Of a DNA stretch of 44,853 nt, positions 1 to 7,554 are shown in pieces. The position numbers and the translations under genes were made by a program. Each line of letters starts with the position of its first letter. Positions within the stretch are counted from its first letter, which is position 1. The notes beneath the pieces are model-generated. The model was not told the DNA's origin. It worked only from the letters and a program-made list of their open reading frames with translations, and did not search any database. This DNA comes from Microcoleus sp. GA_180221_E-2-1-MAG-45_12 (lineage in GTDB: Bacteria; Cyanobacteriota; Cyanobacteriia; Cyanobacteriales; JAAUUE01): the NCBI GenBank assembly GCA_020692245.1, contig JAIMKT010000019.1, positions 10,659-55,511 of the forward strand. The letters are read 5' to 3'.

Positions 1-301
1 CCGCCCCCCGCAGGTCAGCCCCTTGGAGCATCACCCCGTGGAGATCCGCATCATGGAGTTTGGCTCCGTTCAATTTAGCTTGGTTGAGATTTGCCCCACA
101 GAGTTTACTAGAAGTTAAATTAGCTTGCCCCAAATCTGCCCGACTGAGGTAGGTAAAAGTCAGGTTGGTATTGTGGAGATCTGCTCGCTGCAACCCAATC
201 CCAATCAGGTCTGCCCCAAATAAATTTATGCCACTGAGATTAATCCCCGTAAACTTTGTCTGTCCAGCCTCGTAGCGTTTAATCAGTTCCTTCCCATCCA
301 T
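1..301 (-). CDS. Pentapeptide-repeat protein (N-terminal part, runs off the window)
   Basis: Reading leftward from an ATG at 299-301 gives an open frame of 100 codons to the window edge. After a short leader (MDGKELIKRYEAGQTKFTG) the protein is a run of five-residue units of the A(D/N)LxX type, such as GADLI, RADLH, RADLG, QANLT, GANLN, DADLH and GADLR. Such repeats fold into a right-handed quadrilateral beta-helix. The leader resembles the LLxRYxxGxRxF segment found at the start of many cyanobacterial pentapeptide proteins. Substrate and role are unknown for most members. The C-terminus lies outside the window, so total length and any extra domain cannot be judged. Confidence 0.85.
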   Translation of the reverse strand, partial: MDGKELIKRYEAGQTKFTGINLSGINLFGADLIGIGLQRADLHNTNLTFTYLSRADLGQANLTSSKLCGANLNQAKLNGAKLHDADLHGVMLQGADLRGA

Positions 302-482
302 TTTCTAGTCCCCACCCAAGTTATTGAACCGCCATCCTACATAAATTGTAAATTGCCGTTATTGAACTGCCATCACCGACATTCAGCCATTTTTATTCCT
401 ACCTCAGTTCTATCATCTTTACTTGCGACTTTGAACATCTCCAACATCTCGATTATTTTGCACCCTCCCACCTCTTGAGCTT

Positions 483-1247
483 TTAAACCTCTGGCTTATT
501 CTCCAAAACTAACTCGGCTAGCCCTAGATAGGAAATTCCTTGGGGTGTAATCTCAAATCTACAGGGTAATACCTCTAAACCTTTGGCTAACCCTTCCCGG
601 AGCAGTTGACCATAGAGGCGATCGAACTCATCTCCCGGACTGAATCGATCGCAATCCCCCCGATTGATAAAATACAGCATTACTCCCCGGTATTGAGGTA
701 ACAAAGCTGTCAATTCTCGCAGATGCTTTTGTCCCCTCGTAGTTTCAGTATCGGGGAACAAAGCCAAGGGTGGCTGGGCAAGGGTGGTACTTTTCACTTC
801 TAGATAAACAGGGCTGAAACCCTCATCTCCAGTTAAGAGGAAATCTATGCGGCTATCTTTTGCCTCTCCATAGACAACTTCTGGGGTGATTTTTTGATAG
901 TTGCCCAGGGTCGGCAGTAGATATTTTTCTAAAACCAGCTTGGTAACACGGTTGGGCATGGCGGTGTTTACCCCGACCCAGACCCCATCAACCCTAATCA
1001 ACTCCCAAGTATAAGCTAGTTTCCGTTTGGGATTATTACTTTTTGAGACAAGAACTTCGCTACCGACAGTAGACACACCAGTCATAGGGCCAGTATTGGG
1101 ACAGTGGGCAGTGATAGTTTCTCCAGTCACCAACTCAATATCTGCAAAAAATCTTTTGTAGCGCTTGATTAATACACCTGCGTAGAGAGGAGGATAAGCA
1201 TAGATTAAATTCCCTGTCACCGAATCTTGAGAAGCCCCAGTGTTCAT
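483..1247 (-). CDS. sfsA: SfsA family protein (sugar fermentation stimulation / DNA-binding homolog)
   Basis: The protein carries the SfsA landmarks: YPPLYAGVLIKRYKRFFADI near the start, the segment AHCPNTGPMTGV, and the nuclease-like core DFLLTGDEGFSPVYLEVKS with FPDTETTRGQKHL following. SfsA was described in E. coli as a DNA-binding regulator of maltose genes, and its C-terminal half resembles a restriction-endonuclease fold. The frame is open up to 1298, but the ATG at 1245-1247 (MNTGASQD) is preferred because the family normally begins close to the YPPL motif. This gives 254 residues, still slightly longer than usual. It lies alone, divergent from the ammonium transporter. The cellular role in cyanobacteria is not established. 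Confidence 0.88.
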   Translation of the reverse strand: MNTGASQDSVTGNLIYAYPPLYAGVLIKRYKRFFADIELVTGETITAHCPNTGPMTGVSTVGSEVLVSKSNNPKRKLAYTWELIRVDGVWVGVNTAMPNRVTKLVLEKYLLPTLGNYQKITPEVVYGEAKDSRIDFLLTGDEGFSPVYLEVKSTTLAQPPLALFPDTETTRGQKHLRELTALLPQYRGVMLYFINRGDCDRFSPGDEFDRLYGQLLREGLAKGLEVLPCRFEITPQGISYLGLAELVLENKPEV

Positions 1248-1340
1248 TTTAATATCCAAAGTCAATAAAGGTGAATTGTTATCAAATATACAGATCATAT
1301 AGGCAAATTAATACAATCTATGCTTTGTAAAACATATATC

Positions 1341-1355
1341 TGTGTGATCTACACA
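1341..1355. promoter_or_regulatory. Palindrome TGTGTGATCTACACA upstream of the ammonium transporter
   Basis: A 5-bp inverted repeat (TGTGT...ACACA, 5-bp centre) sits 122 bp before the amt ATG and about 94 bp before the sfsA start. The left arm TGTGATCT resembles a CRP/SyCRP1 half-site. The usual nitrogen-regulator NtcA site (GTA-N8-TAC) is not matched exactly: the spacing here is one base short. I see the palindrome; binding of a regulator is inference. Confidence 0.35.
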
Positions 1356-1476
1356 AGATTAATACCACATACTTTTTTCATATTTAGAAAGAAGTTTTGA
1401 CTAAGCTCTCAGGGGCTAGTCTCAAGGTATGTCAAGAAGAAAGACTTTGTACAATAACTAAGGGAAATTTGAGGAC

Positions 1477-3075
1477 ATGAGCATAAAAGTTCGTGGGTAT
1501 GGTGGGAGGAGACGCTCCAAAAGACCATCTAGAGAATTAACAAAGGCAATTAGCTTCTTTGAGGGCATTAAGCAGCAGATTAAAAGCTTACGTCCAACAG
1601 CTCAAGCCTGTATTCCGATCGCCATAATTATTGTGATGTTATGGGGTGTAGCTGTCCAAGCACAGGATGCACCGAGTGCACCGAGTACAGAAGACCAAAT
1701 GGCGGAACTAAAAGTTGGTCTGGATACCATGTGGGTCATGGTTGCAGGGATGCTAGTATTTTTTATGAATGCTGGCTTCGGGATGTTAGAAACTGGTTTT
1801 TGTCGCCAGAAAAATGCAGTCAACGTCCTTTCTAAGAACTTGATTGTTTTTGCCCTCGCCACTGTTGCTTTCTGGGCGCTCGGCTTTGGTTTGATGTTTA
1901 GTGATGGCAATCCTTTTGTTGGTACTAGCGGCGGTCTGTTCCTCAGTGGTGCGGACAATAGCCCTGCTACCGGAGATGCCTATGTAGGGATTTTTAGCTC
2001 CCTAAACTGGACTGGTGTGCCTCTGGCTGCGAAGTTTTTCTTCCAACTAGCCTTTGCAGGAACAGCCGCCACGATCGTCTCTGGGGCTGTGGCAGAACGC
2101 ATCAAATTCATGGAATTCTTGGTCTTTAGCTTGCTACTGATAGGAATTACCTACCCCATCACTGGACATTGGGTTTGGGGTGGTGGTTGGCTTTATACTT
2201 TGGGTTTCTGGGATTTTGCTGGTTCCAATGTCGTGCACGCCGTTGGTGGCTGGGCAGCTTTGATGGGGGCAGCAATCTTAGGCCCAAGAATTGGACGCTA
2301 CAACGCTGATGGCAGTAGTAATCCCATGCCCGGTCACAACATGAGTATTGCTACCTTGGGTTGTCTCATTCTTTGGTTGGGTTGGTTTGGATTTAACCCC
2401 GGCTCTACCATGGGTATTGGTGATGGCAGCGCGATCGCTCACATTGCTTTGACAACGAACATCGGGGCAGCGACTGGGGGAATTGCAGCAACTGCTACTG
2501 CTTGGATTTTCCTTGGTAAGCCCGACTTATCCATGATCATCAATGGTATTTTAGCTGGTCTAGTTTCGGTAACTGCGGGCTGCGCCTTTATCAATGTGCC
2601 TTCTGCTGCCATTATCGGCATTGTTGGTGGTGTGCTTGTGGTCTTTGCTGTGGGCTTCTTTGACAAGCTCCAGATTGATGACCCCGTAGGTGCAATCTCT
2701 GTTCACCTCTGTAATGGTGTCTGGGGAACCTTGGCGATCGGTCTGTTTGCTGTCGGTGGCAGTGAAGCAGAAGGCGCTCTCTATGGGCCCGGGCTAGGTC
2801 CAAATGCTGGGCTGCTCTTTGGTGGCGGTCTTGGCTCTCTTTGGACTCAGTTTATCGGGGTTGCTGCGGTGGGTGGCTTTACAGTCCTTCTTACCTCTAT
2901 TTTCTGGTACGCTCTCAAATTCACCGTTGGGATTAGAGTTACACCTGAAGAAGAAATGGAAGGATTAGATATTGGCGAACACGGCTTGGAGGCTTACTCT
3001 GGCTTTGTGAAACAGTCGGAAAGCACCCAAAGTAGCTATGGAGCGATCGATTCTGTAGAATCCAGCACTTACTAG
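1477..3075 (+). CDS. amt: Ammonium transporter, Amt/MEP/Rh family
   Basis: This is a 532-residue protein that conducts ammonium across the cytoplasmic membrane. Residues 1-45 are basic. A hydrophobic stretch ending in AVQAQD (to about residue 64) looks like a signal peptide, as in other cyanobacterial Amt proteins, and is followed by about eleven membrane segments. Family hallmarks are GFGMLETGFCRQKN, the FDFAGS-like WDFAGSNVVH, and the pore histidines in PITGHWVW and SVHLCNGVWGT. The start ATG is preceded by GAGG six bases upstream. The gene ends in a likely intrinsic terminator. It stands alone, with no glnB partner in the window. The paralog type (amt1 or others) cannot be decided without comparison. 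Confidence 0.97.
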   Translation: MSIKVRGYGGRRRSKRPSRELTKAISFFEGIKQQIKSLRPTAQACIPIAIIIVMLWGVAVQAQDAPSAPSTEDQMAELKVGLDTMWVMVAGMLVFFMNAGFGMLETGFCRQKNAVNVLSKNLIVFALATVAFWALGFGLMFSDGNPFVGTSGGLFLSGADNSPATGDAYVGIFSSLNWTGVPLAAKFFFQLAFAGTAATIVSGAVAERIKFMEFLVFSLLLIGITYPITGHWVWGGGWLYTLGFWDFAGSNVVHAVGGWAALMGAAILGPRIGRYNADGSSNPMPGHNMSIATLGCLILWLGWFGFNPGSTMGIGDGSAIAHIALTTNIGAATGGIAATATAWIFLGKPDLSMIINGILAGLVSVTAGCAFINVPSAAIIGIVGGVLVVFAVGFFDKLQIDDPVGAISVHLCNGVWGTLAIGLFAVGGSEAEGALYGPGLGPNAGLLFGGGLGSLWTQFIGVAAVGGFTVLLTSIFWYALKFTVGIRVTPEEEMEGLDIGEHGLEAYSGFVKQSESTQSSYGAIDSVESSTY

Positions 3076-3119
3076 CTGTCGATTAGTTGAAACAATTAAC
3101 TAATTATGCTTACAAAAAC

Positions 3120-3162
3120 ACCACTTTCTGGGCTAGTCATAGCTTTGGGAAGTGGTTTTTTA
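3120..3162 (+). terminator. Intrinsic terminator after amt
   Basis: ACCACTT (3120-3126) pairs with AAGTGGT (3150-3156). The loop contains a smaller CTA/TAG pairing, and the stem is followed directly by TTTTTTA. It lies 45 bp beyond the amt stop codon, in the correct orientation. Confidence 0.65.
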
Positions 3163-3222
3163 GTGGCTTTTTAATGGCTTTTTTGTTAGGTTATTGGGGT
3201 TGATCAACTCAGGAATACGCCC

Positions 3223-4164
3223 ATGATATGGCAAACAAAAACTCCCGTAGCGATGATTGTTTTTAATCGTCCCAGCACTACTGAAAAGGTATTTGCCGCC
3301 GTCCGAGCAGCGAAACCCCCCAAGCTATTTTTGATTGCTGATGCCCCCCGCCCCGATCGACCAGAGGATACTGAAAAATGCGCCGCAGTGAGAGCGATCG
3401 TTGAACAGGTAGATTGGGATTGTGAAGTTTTTAAGAACTATGCGGAGACTAACTTGGGCTGTGGTGTCCGTCCCGCCTCTGGGATTGATTGGGTATTCGA
3501 GCAGGTAGAAGAAGCGATTATCCTTGAAGATGATTGTCTGCCCCATCCCTCTTTCTTTCGCTACTGTGATGAAATGCTGGAGTATTACCGAGATAATCCC
3601 CGGATTATGACCATCTGTGGCTTAAATATTCAGTTTGGGCGGCGGCGGACTCAGGATAGCTACTATTTTTCTCGATTTAATCACTGTTGGGGCTGGGCAA
3701 GTTGGCGGCGGGCTTGGCAGCATTTTGACTACCACCTGAAACTTTGGCCAGAAGTCAAGGAAGGGGACTGGTTGATGGATTTGCTGGAAGATGATTATTC
3801 TGTAAAGATTTGGACAGATGTTTTTGACAAGGCGGCTGCCGATCAGCTCAATGGTTGCTGGGATTTTCAATGGACTTTTGCGGCTTGGCTCCAAGGTGGT
3901 CTGGCTGTATTACCGAATGTCAATTTAATTTCTAATATTGGTCATCATGCCGACGGCACCCATACCCTGTCCAAAAATAACGACTACGACACCATGGATG
4001 TGGAAGAAATGCAATTCCCGCTGATCCACCCCCGGTTTATTATTCGTGATCGACAGGCGGATCTATTTACCCAAAACACCTACTACGATTACCATCCGGG
4101 GCTTACTAAAAAAGTTCGGAAAAAGTTACGGCTGTTGTTGAAGGGTTCCCTTGTCAAACAGTGA
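3223..4164 (+). CDS. Glycosyltransferase, HlpA-like / GT-A fold
   Basis: A 313-residue protein. It begins with a nucleotide-sugar-binding strand (TPVAMIVFNRPSTTEKVF). A carboxylate motif follows in EEAIILEDDCLPHPSFF (about residues 102-118), where the EDD triplet is the expected metal and nucleotide-diphosphate ligand. The segment FNHCWGWASWRRAWQHFD is typical of the family often labelled hemolytic protein HlpA-like, related to GNT-I-type and GT2 transferases. No signal peptide or membrane span is seen, so it probably acts at the cytoplasmic face. Donor and acceptor are unknown; a role in cell-surface or exopolysaccharide sugars is inferred. Neighbours are not sugar genes. Confidence 0.85.
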   Translation: MIWQTKTPVAMIVFNRPSTTEKVFAAVRAAKPPKLFLIADAPRPDRPEDTEKCAAVRAIVEQVDWDCEVFKNYAETNLGCGVRPASGIDWVFEQVEEAIILEDDCLPHPSFFRYCDEMLEYYRDNPRIMTICGLNIQFGRRRTQDSYYFSRFNHCWGWASWRRAWQHFDYHLKLWPEVKEGDWLMDLLEDDYSVKIWTDVFDKAAADQLNGCWDFQWTFAAWLQGGLAVLPNVNLISNIGHHADGTHTLSKNNDYDTMDVEEMQFPLIHPRFIIRDRQADLFTQNTYYDYHPGLTKKVRKKLRLLLKGSLVKQ

Positions 4165-4222
4165 TCCAAATTTAGCTAGACTAGATAGAAGTTTTTGGTG
4201 ACGTGATTTTAGGTGAATTTTT

Positions 4223-5593
4223 GTGGGTATTAAAGTTGGTTTATTGGGTTTAGGGACAGTAGGAGCAGGGACAGCGACAATTTTGTTGAGTCCTCAGGGT
4301 CGTCATCCCTTATTAGCAGAAGTAGAATTAGCTGGGGTCGGGGTGCGATCGCTCACCAAGCCGAGGGAGGTAAATTTACCACCAGAAATCTTGACTACGG
4401 ATTTAGCGCAGATTGTTCGATCGCCGGAGATAGATATTGTCATCGAAGTTTTGGGGGGAATTGAGCCAGCCCGGAGTTTGGTTTTGGAAGCGATCGCCCA
4501 CGGTAAACATATTATTACTGCCAATAAAGCCTTGATTGCTCGCCACGGGGACGAAATCTATACTGCCGCCAACCATGCTGGGGTCTACGTGATGCTAGAA
4601 GCGGCGGTGGCTGGAGGGATTCCCATTATCCAAACCCTGAAGCAAACCCTAGGGGTGAATCGAATTCAGACGATTACTGGCATTATTAACGGCACCACTA
4701 ACTATATTCTCACCCGAATGCGGGAAGAGGGGGGGGACTTTGGGGATATTCTCGCCGATGCCCAAAAGCTGGGTTACGCTGAAGCCGACCCCACGGCAGA
4801 TGTAGATGGTCTGGATGCATCGGATAAAATTTCGATTTTGGCTTCCCTAGGATTTGGGGGCAGAATTAAGCTGGAAGATGTTTATTGTGAAGGGATTCGA
4901 TCGATCACCAAAACAGACATTGCCTACGCCGAGCAGTTGGGTTTTGTGATTAAGCTGCTGGCGATCGCCTCTAGGGATAAAGCTCATCCCGACCAATCGC
5001 CCCCCAGGTTATCGGTACGAGTCCATCCGACCCTCATTCCCCAAGACCATCCCCTCGCTAGTATCAACGGGGTCTACAATGCTGTATCGGTGGTGGGTGA
5101 ACCCTTGGGACAAGTAGTATTTGAGGGGCCCGGAGCCGGAGCCGGAGCTACTGCTAGTTCCGTGGTAGCGGATCTACTGCAAGTGCTGGCGGTGCTGAAA
5201 ACTAAGGCAGTGTGGAGTCAGGCAGGAGTTCCCGATACTGGCGATGGTTCCAAGATCAGCCTCTTGCATCCCCTCTTAAGTTGCGCCCATCAGGAGTATT
5301 GTGAAATTTCCACCATGGAAGAGTTAAAAACTCGCTTTTATACTCGGTTCATTACTAGTGATCAGCCGGGGGTGATTGGCAAATTAGGGACAATTTTTGG
5401 TGATCATCAAGTTAGCATTGAGTCGATCGTCCAGAAAGATATCTATGAAAAAGATACCCATGAAGCGGCGGCGGAGATTGTAGTTGTCACCCATAATGTG
5501 GCAGAAGGAAATTTTCGAGCAGCGATCGAAGAAATTAAACAACTCCCTACAGTTCAGAGTGTCTCTAGCATGATTCGAGTCTTGGAACCGTAA
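4223..5593 (+). CDS. hom: Homoserine dehydrogenase
   Basis: Catalyses NAD(P)H-dependent reduction of aspartate semialdehyde to homoserine, on the route to threonine and methionine. The 456 residues contain the Rossmann motif GLLGLGTVGAGT at the N-terminus, ITANKALIARHGDEI, the family signature ITGIINGTTNYILTRM with AEADPTADVDGLDASDK, and a C-terminal ACT domain (about 375-456; RFITSDQPGVIGKLG) that normally mediates feedback by threonine. The start is GTG at 4223; no in-frame ATG lies closer to the Rossmann motif. It is a single-domain enzyme without an aspartokinase fusion, as is usual in cyanobacteria. The gene ends in a gap with repeats, convergent with the DUF151 gene. Confidence 0.97.
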   Translation: MGIKVGLLGLGTVGAGTATILLSPQGRHPLLAEVELAGVGVRSLTKPREVNLPPEILTTDLAQIVRSPEIDIVIEVLGGIEPARSLVLEAIAHGKHIITANKALIARHGDEIYTAANHAGVYVMLEAAVAGGIPIIQTLKQTLGVNRIQTITGIINGTTNYILTRMREEGGDFGDILADAQKLGYAEADPTADVDGLDASDKISILASLGFGGRIKLEDVYCEGIRSITKTDIAYAEQLGFVIKLLAIASRDKAHPDQSPPRLSVRVHPTLIPQDHPLASINGVYNAVSVVGEPLGQVVFEGPGAGAGATASSVVADLLQVLAVLKTKAVWSQAGVPDTGDGSKISLLHPLLSCAHQEYCEISTMEELKTRFYTRFITSDQPGVIGKLGTIFGDHQVSIESIVQKDIYEKDTHEAAAEIVVVTHNVAEGNFRAAIEEIKQLPTVQSVSSMIRVLEP

Positions 5594-5600
5594 GCACAGT

Positions 5601-5630
5601 TATTCAGTGAACAGTTATCAGTTATCAGTT
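5601..5630. repeat. CAGTTATCAGTTATCAG-type intergenic repeat, copy A
   Basis: Just after the hom stop the sequence runs CAGTGAACAGTTATCAGTTATCAG. The same short motif family occurs after ribE, after the DUF4327 gene and on both sides of the gap at 29.7-29.9 kb. It is a short tandem-type repeat (6-7 bp period) of the kind scattered in cyanobacterial gaps, with no coding content. Confidence 0.7.
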
Positions 5631-5636
5631 ACTTGT

Positions 5637-5698
5637 ACTGAGCGGAGTCGAGGTATCAGCGAACATTTACTTTTACTAATTTGGACTGAGCGGAGTCG
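5637..5698. repeat. Direct repeat ACTGAGCGGAGTCG, two copies
   Basis: The 14-bp sequence ACTGAGCGGAGTCG occurs at 5637-5650 and again at 5685-5698, 48 bp apart, in the gap between the convergent hom and DUF151 genes. Each copy contains the imperfect palindrome ACTGAGCGGAGT. Similar words recur in cyanobacterial intergenic DNA; no function is visible. Confidence 0.65.
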
Positions 5699-5748
5699 GA
5701 GTGGCAGTTAAGAAGTTAATATGTCTGAGTTTAATTAACCTAACCGAT

Positions 5749-6255
5749 TTATTGGCTTTCTCCCGTGGGGAAGCTACTGCGCTTGGTGAAATCTTCGGGG
5801 CGAACTCCGGCTAAAAATTCTCGGAAGGCTCTTCTTTCCTGTTCATCGGCATCTCGATCGACCGGAATCGAGGCATCGGCAATTACTTCCTCCATTACCC
5901 AAATGGGGCTGCCAGTCCGCACTGCCATGGCGATCGCATCACTGGGACGAGCATCAAATTCCTTAACCACTTCTCCCTGCCGCACGCAAAGCACCGCATA
6001 AAAAGTATCACTCTGGAGGGAATGAATAATTATCTTTTCTAAGGTTAGATCCCAAGCCTCAATCATTGTCACCATCAAATCGTGGGTCATGGGACGGGGG
6101 GGAGTTTGTCTTTCCAAAGCACTGATGATTGCCTTAGCCTGATCTTGACCAATATAAATTGGCAGCGCCCGCCGATCTTCATAATCTTTCAAGAGCACGA
6201 TCGGACTACGGGTGACGGCTTCTAATGCAATGCCAGCAACTTTCATTTCAATCAT
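5749..6255 (-). CDS. Bifunctional nuclease (BFN/DUF151) family protein
   Basis: A 168-residue protein that starts MIEMKVAGIALEAVTRSPIV and contains LPIYIGQDQAKAIISALE and FDARPSDAIAMAVRTGSPIWV, the core of the DUF151 fold. Plant members were reported to have DNase and RNase activity. An AGAGG sequence eight bases before the ATG at 6253-6255 supports this start over the longer frame to 6303. A charged C-terminal tail (DRDADEQERRAFREFLAGV) follows the domain, as in other cyanobacterial copies. It is transcribed away from ribE and converges on hom. The in vivo substrate is unknown. Confidence 0.88.
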   Translation of the reverse strand: MIEMKVAGIALEAVTRSPIVLLKDYEDRRALPIYIGQDQAKAIISALERQTPPRPMTHDLMVTMIEAWDLTLEKIIIHSLQSDTFYAVLCVRQGEVVKEFDARPSDAIAMAVRTGSPIWVMEEVIADASIPVDRDADEQERRAFREFLAGVRPEDFTKRSSFPTGESQ

Positions 6256-6503
6256 TAGTTTTGCCTCTAAAGTCGGGTCACTAGTTGGTAGGGAAAAGTC
6301 CAACTGAAAAAATTATCCATAAATTGTCGCTATAGTATTATATTGGCATTGGGAATAGTTAATTTACCAATCCATCAAAATTCTGGAGAATAAACCACTT
6401 TTTTTTGAAGAAACTATCCAAGCAAACTATATTCTTTTAGTATGCCTCAAGGTCAGGTTACTTTAGCCTTAGTTTTAAATTAGTTTAAACAAGATATTTT
6501 AAG

Positions 6504-6615
6504 GGCGTTGCTGGATTAAGGGATGAAAAATATTTGTCCAAAATTTTAGATGCTTACATTGACTACTTTTGACAATCTGCATCATTGACAATTCATACTG
6601 CCACTCAGCAACGCC
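6504..6615. mobile_element. MITE, 112 bp, with 8-bp target-site duplication
   Basis: The element begins GGCGTTGCTG and ends with the exact inverse CAGCAACGCC. Similarity between the two ends continues weakly inward (T at +13 and ATGAA near +21). It is flanked immediately on both sides by the direct repeat ATTTTAAG (6496-6503 and 6616-6623), a clean 8-bp target duplication. It has no room for a transposase, so it must be mobilised in trans. It lies in the 435-bp gap between the DUF151 gene and ribE (6304-6738). The rest of that gap is A+T-rich, with no ORF or recognisable riboswitch. Three TTGAC words at 6559-6590 point toward ribE and could act as -35 boxes, but the matching -10 is weak. Confidence 0.8.
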
Positions 6616-6738
6616 ATTTTAAGCAAAGTTTTTGATAATTTTCTCCAGTGAATTTACTGAAAAATATTTTTTTAGAATTCATTAATTCTTGAGAAACTAC
6701 TTCCCGACCAAAAATCTCTCCTAATACCTAAGCAAGCA

Positions 6739-7416
6739 ATGTTTACTGGGCTAGTCCAATCGATCGGCGAAATCAAGGCAGTAGGTCAAGACAGTTGGCA
6801 AGTTAGTTACCCAGAAAAATCTCCTGTTGGTCATGGCTTGGAGCTAGGAGATAGTGTGGCAGTAGATGGGATTTGTTTAACGGTGGAAGAAATAACTGCC
6901 CAAGGATTTTTGGCAAGTGTTTCCCCAGAGACTCTCCAGCGCACCACTCTTGCATCTTTACAAACCAAAATTGTGAACTTAGAAACTTCCCTCAAAGTTG
7001 GCAGTAAGTTGGGCGGTCACTTTGTCACGGGACACATTGACGGCGTAGGGAGTTTAACGGTTTCCGTAGTTAATGCTAGTTCTTGGGAAATGAGATTTGC
7101 GGCTCCCAGGGGTTTAGAACCAGAGTGGCAAGAGGCGATCGCTCCCTACCTTGTTCCCAAGGGTAGTGTGGCAGTAAATGGCGTGAGCTTGACGGTGGCA
7201 GCCTGCGATCCAGAGGGTAGTTGGTTTCAAGTGGCGGTGATTCCCCATAGTTTCAGCCAGACCAATTTGGCAACCCTGAAGGTGGGCGATCGAGTCAATA
7301 TTGAGGCAGATATTCTCAGTAAGTACGTAGAAAAATTAATCAGCCACCCCCGTTTATCTCGCAACCATAGAGAGGATATCACCCCAGACTTTTTGGCAGA
7401 ACACGGATATGTGTAA
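6739..7416 (+). CDS. ribE: Riboflavin synthase, alpha chain
   Basis: Converts two molecules of 6,7-dimethyl-8-ribityllumazine into riboflavin plus the pyrimidine precursor. The 225 residues form two homologous lumazine-binding barrels. The first starts MFTGLVQSIGEI and has DSVAVDGICLTVEEI, then GGHFVTGHIDGVGSL. The second has GSVAVNGVSLTVAAC and VIPHSFSQTNLATLKVGDRVNIEADILSKYVEKL. The length is slightly above the usual 200-220 because of a C-terminal tail (SRNHREDITPDFLAEHGYV). No FMN riboswitch core is seen upstream; instead a MITE ends 123 bp before the ATG. No other rib gene is nearby. Confidence 0.97.
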   Translation: MFTGLVQSIGEIKAVGQDSWQVSYPEKSPVGHGLELGDSVAVDGICLTVEEITAQGFLASVSPETLQRTTLASLQTKIVNLETSLKVGSKLGGHFVTGHIDGVGSLTVSVVNASSWEMRFAAPRGLEPEWQEAIAPYLVPKGSVAVNGVSLTVAACDPEGSWFQVAVIPHSFSQTNLATLKVGDRVNIEADILSKYVEKLISHPRLSRNHREDITPDFLAEHGYV

Positions 7417-7452
7417 ACAGTGAACAGTTATCAGTTATCAGTTATCAGTAAA
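7417..7452. repeat. CAGTTATCAGTTATCAG-type intergenic repeat, copy B
   Basis: The repeat begins directly after the ribE stop codon (ACAGTGAACAGTTATCAG, then two more TTATCAG units and GTAAATAG). It matches copies A, C, D and E, and continues into a degenerate GATAGTTAATAGTTGATAG stretch. Confidence 0.7.
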
Positions 7453-7554
7453 TAGGATAGTTAATAGTTGATAGCTAATAGTAGTTGCGACTTTAGTCGC
7501 CAATGCCCAGCAAATATAGGCTTCTTAAACATTCTCTAACTGATAATTGAAATT

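Noticed and set aside
483..1298. Longer sfsA reading starting at 1298
   Set aside because: The extra 17 residues have no family similarity, and the ATG at 1247 is nearer the conserved YPPL motif.
6624..6738. FMN riboswitch before ribE
   Set aside because: The conserved RFN core (AGGGC...GGTGAAATTCC) is absent, and the leader is plain A+T-rich DNA.
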